Shown: positions 1 through 11,915 of the stretch, in pieces
How positions within the stretch are numbered: the stretch's first letter is position 1
Layout of the letters: each line of letters opens with the position of its first letter
Assembly (NCBI GenBank): GCA_964019135.1
Contig: OZ025256.1
Span: 37,358,035-37,422,034, forward strand
Length of the DNA stretch: 64,000 nt
Source of the DNA: Arenicola marina
Taxonomy: Eukaryota > Annelida > Polychaeta > Arenicolidae
Direction of reading: 5' to 3'
Made by a program: the position numbers and the translations under genes
Notes under the pieces: model-generated
The model's database searches: none
Seen by the model: the letters and a program-made list of their open reading frames with translations, nothing else
Told to the model about the DNA's origin: nothing

Positions 1-2562
1 ACACGGTATGCACCCCTCAGTCGGCACGGGAGGGAGACTGGGGTGCAAGCGTCGAGTGGGATGGGGATATATTGGGGTGTAAAGCGGGGCAGGCGGGATA
101 TTTGGTTGCAAGCGCTGGGCGAGGTGGGAGGGAGATTAGAGTGCAAGCTTCGAGATGGATGGAAGGGAGATTGGGGTGGAAGCGTCGAGCGGGATGGAAG
201 GTAGATTGGGGTGGAATCGCCGAGCGGGATGGAAGGGAGATTGGGATGCAAGCGTCGAGTGGGATGGAAGGGAGATTGGGATGGAAGCGTCGAGCGGGAT
301 GGAAGGGAGATTGGGGTGGAAGCGTCGAGCGGGATGGAAGGGAGATTGGGGTGGAAGCGTCGAGCGGGATGGAAGGGAGGTTGGGATGGAAGCGCCGAGC
401 GGGATGGAAGGGAGATTGGGGTGGAAGCGCCGAGCGGGATGGAAGGGAGATTGGGGTGGAAGCGTCGAGCGGGATGGAAGGGAGATTGGGGTGGAAGCGT
501 CGAGCGGGATGGAAGGGAGATTGGGGTGGAAGCGTCGAGCGGGATGGAAGGGAGGTTGGGATGGAAGCGCCGAGCGGGATGGAAGGGAGATTGGGGTGGA
601 AGCGTCGAGCGGGATGGAAGGGAGGTTGGGATGGAAGCGCCGAGCGGGATGGAAGGGAGATTGGGGTGGAAGCGCCGAGCGGGATGGAAGGGAGATTGGG
701 GTGGAAGCGCCGAGCGGGATGGAAGGGAGATTGGGGTGCAAGCGTCGAGTGGGATGGGGATATATTGGGGTGTAAAGCGGGGCAGGCGGGATATTTGGTT
801 GCAAGCGCTGGGCGAGGCGGGAGGGAGATTAGAGTGCAAGCTTCGAGATGGATGGAAGGGAGATTGGGGTGGAAGCGCCGAGCGGGATGGAAGGGAGATT
901 GGGGTGCAAGCGTCGAGTGGGATGGGGATATATTGGGGTGTAAAGCGGGGCAGGCGGGATATTTGGTTGCAAGCGCTGGGCGAGGCGGGAGGGAGATTAG
1001 AGTGCAAGCTTCGAGATGGATGGAAGGGAGATTGGGGTGGAAGCGTCGAGCGGGATGGAAGGGAGATTGGGGTGGAATCGCCGAGCGGGATGGAAGAGAG
1101 ATTTGGATGCAAGCGTCGAGTGGGATGGAAGGGAGATTGGGATGGAAGCGTCGAGCGGGATGGAAGGGAGATTGGGGTGGAAGCGTCGAGCGGGATGGAA
1201 GGGAGATTGGGGTGGAAGCGTCGAGCGGGATGGAAGGGAGGTTGGGATGGAAGCGCCGAGCGGGATGGAAGGGAGATTGGGGTGGAAGCGCCGAGCGGGA
1301 TGGAAGGGAGATTGGGGTGGAAGCGCCGAGCGGGATGGAAGGGAGATTGGGGTGCAAGCGTCGAGTGGGATGGGGATATATTGGGGTGTAAAGCGGGGCA
1401 GGCGGGATATTTGGTTGCAAGCGCTGGGCGAGGCGGGAGGGAGATTAGAGTGCAAGCTTCGAGATGGATGGAAGGGAGATTGGGGTGGAAGCGTCGAGCG
1501 GGATGGAAGGGAGATTGGGGTGGAATCGCCGAGCGGGATGGAAGGGAGATTTGGATGCAAGCGTCGAGTGGGATGGAAGGGAGATTGGGATGGAAGCGTC
1601 GAGCGGGATGGAAGGGAGATTGGGGTGGAAGCGTCGAGCGGGATGGAAGGGAGATTGGGGTGGAAGCGTCGAGCGGGATGGAAGGGAGGTTGGGATGGAA
1701 GCGCCGAGCGGGATGGAAGGGAGATTGGGGTGGAAGCGCCGAGCGGGATGGAAGGGAGATTGGGGTGGAAGCGTCGAGCGGGATGGAAGGGAGATTGGGG
1801 TGGAAGCGTCGAGCGGGATGGAAGGGAGATTGGGGTGGAAGCGCCGAGTGCGATGGACGGGAGAATGGGGTGGAAGCGTCGAGTGGGATGGAAGGGAGAT
1901 TGGGGTGGAAGCGTCGAGCGGGATGGAAGGGAGATTGGGGTGGAAGCGCCGAGCGGGATGGAAGGGAGATTGGGGTGGAAGCGTCGAGCGGGATGGAAGG
2001 GAGATTGGGATGGAAGCGTCGAGCGGGATGGAAGGGAGATTGGGGTGGAAGCGTCGAGTGGGATGGAAGGGAGATTGGGGTGGAAGCGCCGAGCGGGATG
2101 GAAGGGAGATTGGGGTGGAAGCGCCGAGCGGGATGGAAGGGAAGATTGGGGTGGAAGCGTCGAGCGGGATGGAAGGGAGATTGGGGTGGAAGCGTTGAGT
2201 GGGATGGAAGGGAGATTGGGATGGAAGCGCCGAGCGGGATGGAAGGGAGATTGGGGTGGAAGCGTCGAGTGGGATGGAAGGGAGATTGGGATGGAAGCGC
2301 CGAGCGGGATGGAAGGGAGATTGGGATGGAAGCGCCGAGCGGGATGGAAGGGGGATTGGGGTGGAAGCGTCGAGTGGGATGGAAGGGAGATTGGGGTGGA
2401 AGCGTCGAGCGGGATGGAAGGGAGATTGGGGTGGACACGTCGAGCGGGATGGAAGGGAGATTGGGGTGGAAGCGCCGAGCGGGATGGAAGGGAGATTGGG
2501 GTGGAAGCGCCGAGCGGGATGGAAGGGAGATTAGGATGGAAGCGACCAGCGGGGCGGGGGCG
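1..2562. repeat. 35-bp G-rich minisatellite (about 70 units)
   Basis: Tandem units of 35 bp whose core reads GATTGGGGTGGAAGCG followed by YCGAGCGGGATGGAAGG. Successive units differ at a few diagnostic positions (GCGTC/GCGCC, GGTGG/GGATGG, GAGAT/GAGGT). The unit has no stop codon in several frames on either strand, and 35 is not a multiple of 3, so long pseudo-proteins with a 35-residue period appear in all frames. The array is already running at base 1. Four interruptions carry a divergent block (TATATTGGGGTG and GGCAGGCGGGATATTTGG) at about 66, 759, 927 and 1375, giving a higher-order structure. No gene is supported. Confidence 0.95.
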
Positions 2563-5017
2563 GGAGATTGGGGTTCAAGCGCCGAGAGGGGCGGAGGGTA
2601 GGAGATTGGGGTGCAAGCCCCGAGAGGGGCGGAGGGGAGGAGATTGGGGTGCAAGCGCCGAGAGGGGCGGAGGAGAGGAGATTGGGGTGCAAGCCCCGAG
2701 AGAGGCGGAGGGGAGGAGATTGGGGTGCAAGTGCCGAGAGGGGCGGAGGGGAGGAGATTGGGGTGCAAGCCCCGAGAGGGGCGGAGGGGAGGAGATTGGG
2801 GTGCAAGCCCCAAGAGGGGCGGAGGGGAGGAGATTGGGGTGCAAGTGCCGAGAGGGGCGGAGGGGAGGAGATTGGGGTGCAAGCGCCGAGAGGGGTGTAG
2901 GGGAGGAGATTGGGGTGCAAGTGCCGAGAGGGGCGGAGGGGAGGAGATTGGGGTGCAAGTGCCGAGAGGGGCGGAGGGGAGGAGATTGGGGTGCAAGCCC
3001 CGAGGGGGGCGGAGGGGAGGAGATTGGGGTGCAAGTGCCGAGAGGGGAGGAGGGGAGGAGATTGGGGTGCAAGCGCCGAGAGGGGTGTAGGGGAGGAGAT
3101 TGGGGTGCAAGCGCCGAGAAGGGCGGAGGAGAGGAGATTGGGGTGCAAGCGCCGCGAAGGGCGGAGGAAAAGAGATTGGGGTGCAAGCGCCGAGAGGGGT
3201 GTAGGGGAGGAGATTGGGGTTCAAGCGCCGAGAGGGATGTAGGGGAGGAGATTGGGGTTCAAGCGCCGAGAGGGATGTAGGGGAGGAGATTGGAGTTCAA
3301 GCGCCGAGAGGGGCGGAGGGGAGGAGATTGGGGTGCAAGCGCCGAGAAGGGCGGAGGAGAGGAGATTGGGGTGCAAGCGCCGCGAAGGGCGGAGGAAAAG
3401 AGATTGGGGTGCAAGCGCCGAGAGGGGTATAGGGGAGGAGATTGGGGTTCAAGCGCCGAGAGGGATGTAGGGGAGGAGATTGGGGTTCAAGCGCCGAGAG
3501 GGGTGTAGGGGAGGAGATTGGGGTTCAAGCGCCGAGAGGGGCGGAGGAGAGGAGATTGGGGTGCAAGCGCCGAGAGGGGTGTAGGGGAGGAGATTGGGGT
3601 TCAAGTGCCGAGAGGGATGTAGGGGAGGAGATTGGGGTTCAAGCGCCGAGAGAGGTGTAGGGGAGGAGATTGGGGTGCAAGCGCCGAGAGGGGCGGAGGG
3701 GAGGAGATTGGGGTTCAGGCGCCGAGAGGGGTGTAGGGGAGGAGATTGGGGTTCAAGCGCCGAGAGGGATGTAGGGGAGGAGATTGGGGTTCAAGCGCCG
3801 AGAGGGGTGTAGGAGAGGAGATTGGGGTTCAAGCCCCGAGAGGGGCGGAGGAGGGGAGATTGGGGTACAAGCGCCGAGAAGGGCGGAGGGAAGGAGATTG
3901 GGGTTCAAGCGCCGAGAGGGGCGGAGGGGAGGAGATTGGGGTTCAAGCGCCGAGAGGGGCGGAGGAGAGGAGATTGGTGTGCAAGCGCCGAGAGGGGCGG
4001 AGGGGAGGAGATTGGGGTTCAAGCGCCGAGAAGGGCGGAGGGGAGGAGATTGGGGTTCAAGCGCCGAGAGGGGTGTAGGGGAGGAGATTGGGGTGCAAGC
4101 GCCGAGAAGGGCGGAGGGGAGGAGATTGGGGTTCAAGCGCCGAGAGGGGTGTAGGGAAGGAGATTGGGGTTCAAGCGCCGAGAGGGATGTAGGGGAGGAG
4201 ATTGGGGTTCAAGCGCCGAGAGGGGCGGAGGGAAGGAGATTGGGGTGCAAGCGCCGAGAAGGGCGGAGGGGAGGAGATTGGGGTTCAAGCGCCGAGAGGG
4301 GTGTAGGGGAGGAGATTGGGGTGCAAGCGCCGAGAGGGGCGGAGGGGAGGAGATTGGGGTGCAAGCGCCGAGAAGGGCGGAGGGGAGGAGATTGGGGTTC
4401 AAGCGCCGAGAGGGGTGTAGGGGAGGAGATTGGGGTGCAAGCGCCGAGAAGGGCGGAGGGGAGGAGATTGGGGTTCAAGCGCCGAGAGGGGTGTAGGGGA
4501 GGAGATTGGGGTTCAAGCGCCGAGAGGGATGTAGGGGAGGAGATTAGGGTTCAAACGCCGAGAGGGGTGTAGGAGAGGAGATTGGGGTGCAAGCGCCGAG
4601 AGGGGCGGAGGGGAGGAGATTGGGGTGCAAGCGCCGAGAGGGGCGGAGGGGAGGAGATTGGGGTTCAAGCGTGGAGAGGGGTGTAGGGAAGGAGATTGGG
4701 GTTCAAGCGCGGAGAGGGGTATAGGGAAGGAGATTGGGGTGCAAGCGCGGAGAGGGGTGTAGGGAAGGAGATCGGGGTTCAAGCGCCGAGAGGGGTGTAG
4801 GGGAGGAGATTGGGGTTCAAGCGCCGAGAGGGGCGGAGGGGAGGAGATTGGGGTTCAAGCGTGGAGAGGGGTGTAGGGAAGGAGATTGGGGTTCAAGCAC
4901 GGAGAGGGGTATAGGGAAGGAGATTGGGGTGCAAGCGCGGAGAGGGGTGTAGGGAAGGAGATTGGGGTGCAAGCGCGGAGAGGGGTGTAGGGAAGGAGAT
5001 TGGGGTGCAAGCGCCGA
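2563..5017. repeat. 38-bp G-rich minisatellite (about 64 units)
   Basis: Tandem units of 38 bp with core GGAGATTGGGGTGCAAGCG followed by CCGAGAGGGGCGGAGG. It abuts the 35-bp array with no unique DNA between and shares GATTGGGGT-N2-AAGCG-YCGAG with it, so one array probably derives from the other. Variants drift along the array: GTGCAAG is replaced by GTTCAAG, GGCGGAGG by GGTGTAGG, and CGCCGAG by CGCGGAG near the right end. The array stops at about 5017, followed by about 35 bp of non-repeat DNA. Confidence 0.95.
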
Positions 5018-5050
5018 ACACTACTCCACGAAGTTCCTTACATACAATTC

Positions 5051-8000
5051 GTGTGTTTATTTTCCTATAGGGGCTCACGGGTGTTTATTGTACTATAGGG
5101 GGCCACGGGTGTTTATTGTACTATAGGGGGCCACGGGTGTTTATTGTACTATAGGGGGCCACGGGTGTTTATTGTCCTATAGGGGGCCACGGGTGTTTAT
5201 TGTACTATAGGGGGCCACGGGTGTTTATTGTACTATAGGGGCTCACGGGTGTTTATTGTACTATAGGGGGCCACGGGTGTTTATTGTACTATAGGGGGCC
5301 ACTTGTGTTTATTGTACTATAGGGGGTCACGGCTGTTTAATGTACTATAGGGGGCCACGGGTGTTTATTGTACTATAGGGGGCCACTTGTGTTTATTGTA
5401 CTATAGGGGGCCACGGGTGTTTATTGTACTATAGGGAGCCACGGGTGTTTATTGTACTATAGGGGGCCACGGGTGTTTATTGTACTATAGGGGGTCACGG
5501 GTGTTTATTGTACTATAGGGGGCCACTTGTGTTTATTGTACTATAGGGGGCCACGGGTGTTTATTGTACTATAGGGAGCCACGGGTGTTTATTGTACTAT
5601 AGGGGGCCACGGGTGTTTATTGTACTATAGGGGGTCACGGGTGTTTATTGTACTATAGGGGGCCACGGGTGTTTATTGTACTATAGGGGGCCACGGGCGT
5701 TTATTGTACTATAGGGGGCCACGGGTGTTTATTGTACTATAGGGGGCCACGGGTGTTTATTGTACTATAGGGGGTCACGGGTGTTTATTGTACTATAGGC
5801 GGCCACAGGGGTTTATTGTACTATAGGGGGCCACGGGTGTTTATTGTACTATAGGGGGCCACGGGTGTTTATTGTACTATAGGGGGCCACGGGTGTTTAT
5901 TGTACTATAGGGGGCCACGGGTGTTATTATACTATAGGGGGTCACGGGTGTTTATTGTACTATAGGGGGCCACGGGTGTTTATTGTACTATAGGGGGCCA
6001 CGGGTGTTTATTGTACTATAGGGGGCCACGGGTGTTTATTGTACTATAGGGGGTCACGGGTGTTTATTGTACTATAGGGGGCCACGGGTGTTTATTGTAC
6101 TATAGGGGGGCACGGGTGTTTATTGTACTATAGGGGGCCACGGGTGTTTATTGTACTATAGGGGGCCACGGGTGTTTATTGTACTATAAGGGGCCACGGG
6201 TGTTTATTGTACTATAGGGGCTCACGGGTGTTTATTGTACTATAGCGGGCCACGGGTGTTTATTGTACTATAGGGGGCCACGGGTGTTTATTGTAATATA
6301 GGGGGCCACGGGTGTTTATTGTACTATAGGGGGTCACGGGTGTTTATTCTACTATAGGGGCTCACGGGTGTTTATTGTACTATAGGGGGCCACGGGTGTT
6401 TATTGTACTATAGGGGGCCACGGGTGTTTATTGTACTATAGGGGGCCACGGGTGTTTATTGTACTATAGGGGGTCACGGGTGTTTATTGTACTATAGGGG
6501 GCCGCGGGTGTTTATTGTACTATAGGGGGCCACGGGTGTTTATTGTACTATAGGGGGCCACGGGTGTTTATTGTACTATAGGGGGCCACGGGTGTTTATT
6601 GTACTATAGGGGGCCACGGGTGTTTATTGTACTATAGGGGGCCACAGGTGTTTATTGTACTATAGGGGGCCACGGGTGTTTATTGTACTATAGGGACTCA
6701 CGGGTGTTTATTGTACTATAGGGGGCCACGGGTGTTTATTGTACTATAGGGGGCCACGGGTGTTTATTGTACTATAGGGGCTCACGGGTGTTTATTGTGC
6801 TATAGGGGGCCACGGGTGTTTATTGTACTATAGGGGGCCACGGGTGTTTATTGTACTATAGGGGGTCACGGGTGTTTATTGTACTATAGGGGGCCACGGG
6901 TGTTTATTGTACTATAGGGGGCCACGGGTGTTTATTGTACTATAGGGGGTCACGGGTGTTTATTGTACTATAGGGGGTCACGGGTGTTTATTGTACTATA
7001 GGGGGCCACGGGTGTTTATTGTACTATAGGGGGCCACGGGTGTTTATTGTACTATAGGGGGCCACGGGTGTTTATTGTACTATAGGGGGTCACGGGTGTT
7101 TATTGTACTATAGGGGGCCACGGGTGTTTATTGTACTATAGGGGGCCACGGGTGTTTATTGTACTATAGGGGGCCACGGGTGTTTATTGTACTATAGGGG
7201 GCCACGGGTGTTTATTGTACTATAGGGGGTCACGGGTGTTTATTGTACTATAGGGGGCCACAGGTGTTTATTGTACTATAGGGGGCCACGGGTGTTTATT
7301 GTACTATAGGGGGCCACGGGTGTTTATTGTACTATAGGGGGCCACGGGTGTTTATTGTACTATAGGGGGCCACGGGTGTTATTATACTATAGGGGGTCAC
7401 GGGTGTTTATTGTACTATAGGGGGCCACGGGTGTTTATTGTACTATAGGGGGCCACGGGTGTTTATTGTACTATAGGGGGCCACGGGTGTTTATTGTACT
7501 ATAGGGGGTCACGGGTGTTTATTGTACTATAGGGGGCCACGGGTGTTTATTGTACTATAGGGGGGCACGGGTGTTTATTGTACTATAGGGGGCCACGGGT
7601 GTTTATTGTACTATAGGGGGCCACGGGTGTTTATTGTACTATAAGGGGCCACGGGTGTTTATTGTACTATAGGGGCTCACGGGTGTTTATTGTACTATAG
7701 CGGGCCACGGGTGTTTATTGTACTATAGGGGGCCACGGGTGTTTATTGTAATATAGGGGGCCACGGGTGTTTATTGTACTATAGGGGGTCACGGGTGTTT
7801 ATTCTACTATAGGGGCTCACGGGTGTTTATTGTACTATAGGGGGCCACGGGTGTTTATTGTACTATAGGGGGCCACGGGTGTTTATTGTACTATAGGGGG
7901 CCACGGGTGTTTATTGTACTATAGGGGGTCACGGGTGTTTATTGTACTATAGGGGGCCGCGGGTGTTTATTGTACTATAGGGGGCCACGGGTGTTTATTG

Positions 8001-10955
8001 TACTATAGGGGGCCACGGGTGTTTATTGTACTATAGGGGGCCACGGGTGTTTATTGTACTATAGGGGGCCACGGGTGTTTATTGTACTATAGGGGGCCAC
8101 AGGTGTTTATTGTACTATAGGGGGCCACGGGTGTTTATTGTACTATAGGGACTCACGGGTGTTTATTGTACTATAGGGGGCCACGGGTGTTTATTGTACT
8201 ATAGGGGGCCACGGGTGTTTATTGTACTATAGGGGCTCACGGGTGTTTATTGTGCTATAGGGGGCCACGGGTGTTTATTGTACTATAGGGGGCCACGGGT
8301 GTTTATTGTACTATAGGTGGTCACGGGTGTTTATTGTACTATAGGGGGTCACGGGTGTTTATTGTACTATAGGGGGCCACGGGTGTTTATTGTACTATAG
8401 GGGGCCACGGGTGTTTATTGTACTATAGGGGGTCACGGGTGTTTATTGTACTATAGGGGGCCACGGGTGTTTATTGTACTATAGGGGGCCACGGGTGTTT
8501 ATTGTACTATAGGGGGCCACGGGTGTTTATTGTACTATAGGGGGCCACGGGTGTTTATTGTACTATAGGGGGTCACGGGTGTTTATTGTACTATAGGGGG
8601 CCACAGGTGTTTATTGTACTATAGGGGGCCACGGGTGTTTATTGTACTATAGGGGGCCACGGGTGTTTATTGTACTATAGGGGGCCACGGGTGTTTATTG
8701 TACTATAGGGGGCCACGGGTGTTATTATACTATAGGGGGTCACGGGTGTTTATTGTACTATAGGGGGCCACGGGTGTTTATTGTACTATAGGGGGCCACG
8801 GGTGTTTATTGTACTATAGGGGGCCACGGGTGTTTATTGTACTATAGGGGGTCACGGGTGTTTATTGTACTATAGGGGGCCACGGGTGTTTATTGTACTA
8901 TAGGGGGGCACGGGTGTTTATTGTACTATAGGGGGCCACGGGTGTTTATTGTACTATAGGGGGCCACGGGTGTTTATTGTACTATAAGGGGCCACGGGTG
9001 TTTATTGTACTATAGGGGCTCACGGGTGTTTATTGTACTATAGCGGGCCACGGGTGTTTATTGTACTATAGGGGGCCACGGGTGTTTATTGTAATATAGG
9101 GGGCCACGGGTGTTTATTGTACTATAGGGGGTCACGGGTGTTTATTCTACTATAGGGGCTCACGGGTGTTTATTGTACTATAGGGGGCCACGGGTGTTTA
9201 TTGTACTATAGGGGGCCACGGGTGTTTATTGTACTATAGGGGGCCACGGGTGTTTATTGTACTATAGGGGGTCACGGGTGTTTATTGTACTATAGGGGGC
9301 CGCGGGTGTTTATTGTACTATAGGGGGCCACGGGTGTTTATTGTACTATAGGGGGCCACGGGTGTTTATTGTACTATAGGGGGCCACGGGTGTTTATTGT
9401 ACTATAGGGGGCCACGGGTGTTTATTGTACTATAGGGGGCCACAGGTGTTTATTGTACTATAGGGGGCCACGGGTGTTTATTGTACTATAGGGACTCACG
9501 GGTGTTTATTGTACTATAGGGGGCCACGGGTGTTTATTGTACTATAGGGGGCCACGGGTGTTTATTGTACTATAGGGGCTCACGGGTGTTTATTGTGCTA
9601 TAGGGGGCCACGGGTGTTTATTGTACTATAGGGGGCCACGGGTGTTTATTGTACTATAGGTGGTCACGGGTGTTTATTGTACTATAGGGGGTCACGGGTG
9701 TTTATTGTACTATAGGGGGCCACGGGTGTTTATTGTACTATAGGGGGCCACGGGTGTTTATTGTACTATAGGGGGTCACGGGTGTTTATTGTACTATAGG
9801 GGGTCACGGGTGTTTATTGTACTATAGGGGGCCACGGGTGTTTATTGTGCAATAGGGGCTCACGGGTGTTTATTGTACTATAGGGGGCCACGGGTGTTTA
9901 TTGTACTATAGGGGGTCACGGGTGTTTATTGTACTATAGGGGGTCACGGGTGTTTATTGTACTATAGGGGGCCACGGGTGTTTATTGTACTATAGGGGGT
10001 CACGGGTGTTTATTGTACTATAGGGGGCCACGGGTGTTTATTGTACTATAGGGGCTCACGGGTGTTTATTGTACTATAGGGGGCCACGGGTGTTTATTTT
10101 ACTATAGGGGGTCACGGGTGTTTATTGTACTATAGGGGGCCACGGGTGTTTATTGTACTATAGGGGGCCACGGGTGTTTATTGTACTATAGGGGGCCACG
10201 GGTGTTTATTGTACTATAGGGGGCCACGGGTGTTTATTGTACTATAGGGGGCCACGGGTGTTTATTGTACTATAGGGGGCCACGGGTGTTTATTGTACTA
10301 TAGGGGGTCACGGGTGTTTATTGTACTATAGGGGGCCACGGGTGTTTATTGTACTATAGGGGGTCACGGGTGTTTATTGTACTATAGGGGGCCGCGGGTG
10401 TTTATTGTACTATAGGGGGCCACGGGTGTTTATTGTACTATAGGGGGCCACGGGTGTTTATTGTACTATAGGGGGTCACGGGTGTTTATTGTACTATAGG
10501 GGGCCACGGGTGTTTATTGTACTATAGGGGGCCACGGGTGTTTATTGTACTATAGGGGGCCACGGGTGTTTATTGTACTATAGGGGGTCACGGGTGTTTA
10601 TTGTACTATAGGGGGCCGCGGGTGTTTATTGTACTATAGGGGGCCACGGGTGTTTATTGTACTATAGGGAGTCACGGGTGTTTATTGTACTATAGGGGGT
10701 CACGGGTGTTTATTGTACTATAGGGGGCCACGGGTGTTTATTGTACTATAGGGGGCCGTGGGTGTTTATTGTACTATAGGAGGCCACGGGTGTTTATTGT
10801 ACTATAGGGGGTCACGGGTGTTTATTGTACTATAGGGGGCCACGGGTGTTTATTGTACTATAGGGGGCCACGGGTGTTTATTGTACTATAGGGGGTCACG
10901 GGTGTTTATTGTACTATAGGGGGTCACGGGTGTTTATTGTACTATAGGGGGCCAC
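5051..10955. repeat. 28-bp satellite-like array (about 210 units)
   Basis: Exact 28-bp periodicity. The unit contains CCACGGGTGTTTATTGTACT followed by ATAGGGGG, with common variants GTCACGG and CTCACGG at the start. Most units are nearly identical. Rare variants recur in order and define kilobase-scale blocks: GTAATATAG at about 6293, 7748 and 9091, and TGTGCTATAG at about 6797, 8252 and 9595. It ends near 10955 in CCACGGCCACGGCCC. There are no useful open frames. Confidence 0.97.
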
Positions 10956-11001
10956 GGCCACGGCCCTATGAGTACATACAAGTAACTGAATACAGCATAC
11001 G

Positions 11002-11346
11002 TCAAACATAAGAATTTCGGAGCTTAAATAAATTGAAAACAAAACACCCTAGATTACAAAGCGTATGTGGATTCTGAGTGGAAAACAGGGCAACAAATTT
11101 AGCTTTACTTGGGTTTCTAGATGAATTAGGAATAAACTTATTGCCCAAATCGGCATATAATGGACATATCATTATAGCATGATATTCGTCTTCAATGGAG
11201 CGCGTTCCTGATAGAATACAATATTTACAAAGTCTATTCCTTAAGTGCCTTAACGGAATCATGATGCAATAATTCGAAGCCGTATCGCCACCCACTGGTC
11301 GACGGAGGCAAGAGGGCGTTATGACAACCAGGACTAACGCTTGCAA
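11002..11346 (-). mobile_element. LINE (non-LTR retrotransposon) C-terminal fragment
   Basis: The minus-strand frame ends in a pattern typical of the C-terminus of invertebrate LINE ORF2 proteins: LCKYC, then IEDEYHAIMICPLYADL, then a stretch ending NLFKLRNSYV and a stop. In these families this is the Cys/His-containing tail after the reverse transcriptase. The same tail is recognisable in the LINE at 43070-43603 (EYHFVMICPLYS). Only this 3' piece is present; no reverse transcriptase motif was found upstream on this strand. It is probably an old 5'-truncated copy. The exact family (CR1/L2/jockey-like) cannot be fixed by eye. Confidence 0.7.
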
Positions 11347-11349
11347 GTC

Positions 11350-11707
11350 AGGCTTTGCATTAATAATTCTTCCAATTATTGATTTTGATTCAGCCGTAAA
11401 AGTATCAATAAAGCATGACGTATCTTGTGTCTTGGCGAGTCGTCGAGTCCAAATAAGTAATGTTAGGGGCCAGGCGTCAAGAAGTACGGGAGCAAATACA
11501 ATGCAATGTGCGGCAGGCGTTAGAGCAAATACATCTACCAGTCACTTCTGGTGAGGTTTGCCATTGAAGTATGTCCAACCATAGTGCTTTAAAAGTTGTG
11601 ATCACATAACAAAGATACATAAACAATGGAAGATATAGGTATACATGGTGGATATATGAAATATGTAATTAACAATCTCCCCAAAAGCCTTGGTGCGAAA
11701 AGTGAAC
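11350..11707. other. Non-repetitive DNA, no gene seen
   Basis: AT-moderate single-copy-looking sequence between the LINE tail and the composite repeat region. The 77-residue open frame over 11321-11554 on the + strand overlaps the LINE and shows no family motif. Part of this stretch could be the upstream continuation of the LINE on the minus strand, but I could not recognise conserved residues. Confidence 0.4.
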
Positions 11708-11915
11708 CATTTTACTGTTCTAACGACAACGAAGTTCACCGAACCACCATATGAGTCTTTAACGCTCAAGATTTAGTTGTTTGACCAATTTAGCAGAACA
11801 AAATTCAGCACATAAAGATAGCAGAATTTGAAAAGAAAATGGTGGATATACTACACCGTGTGCAATGTTTCATTCCGAGAGCCACCATGAGCTAAATTTG
11901 AAAGATTTCTCGAGC
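11708..11915 (+). repeat. Duplicated 208-bp flank, copy 1
   Basis: The 208 bp from CATTTTACTGTTC to TTTCTCGAGC recur at 16241-16448 at a constant offset of 4,533 bp with only a few mismatches (for example AACGCTC versus AATGCTC). It precedes a C-rich array in both places. In copy 1 the left neighbour is unique DNA; in copy 2 it is the 32-bp array. This is the expected geometry of a direct tandem duplication with its junction at 16240/16241. Confidence 0.9.

Noticed and set aside
1-5017. Telomeric or subtelomeric repeat
   Set aside because: No TTAGGG-type or other short telomere motif is present. Units are 35-38 bp and lie next to other interstitial arrays.
17-5078. Overlapping Gly/Arg/Trp-rich (+) and Pro/Leu/Ser-rich (-) frames
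   Set aside because: The 35- and 38-bp units are stop-free in several frames on both strands. Identical repeats in all registers show there is no coding constraint.
5051-10955. CRISPR-like array of short direct repeats
   Set aside because: Units are contiguous with no unique spacers, and the surroundings are eukaryotic. The same holds for the other arrays.
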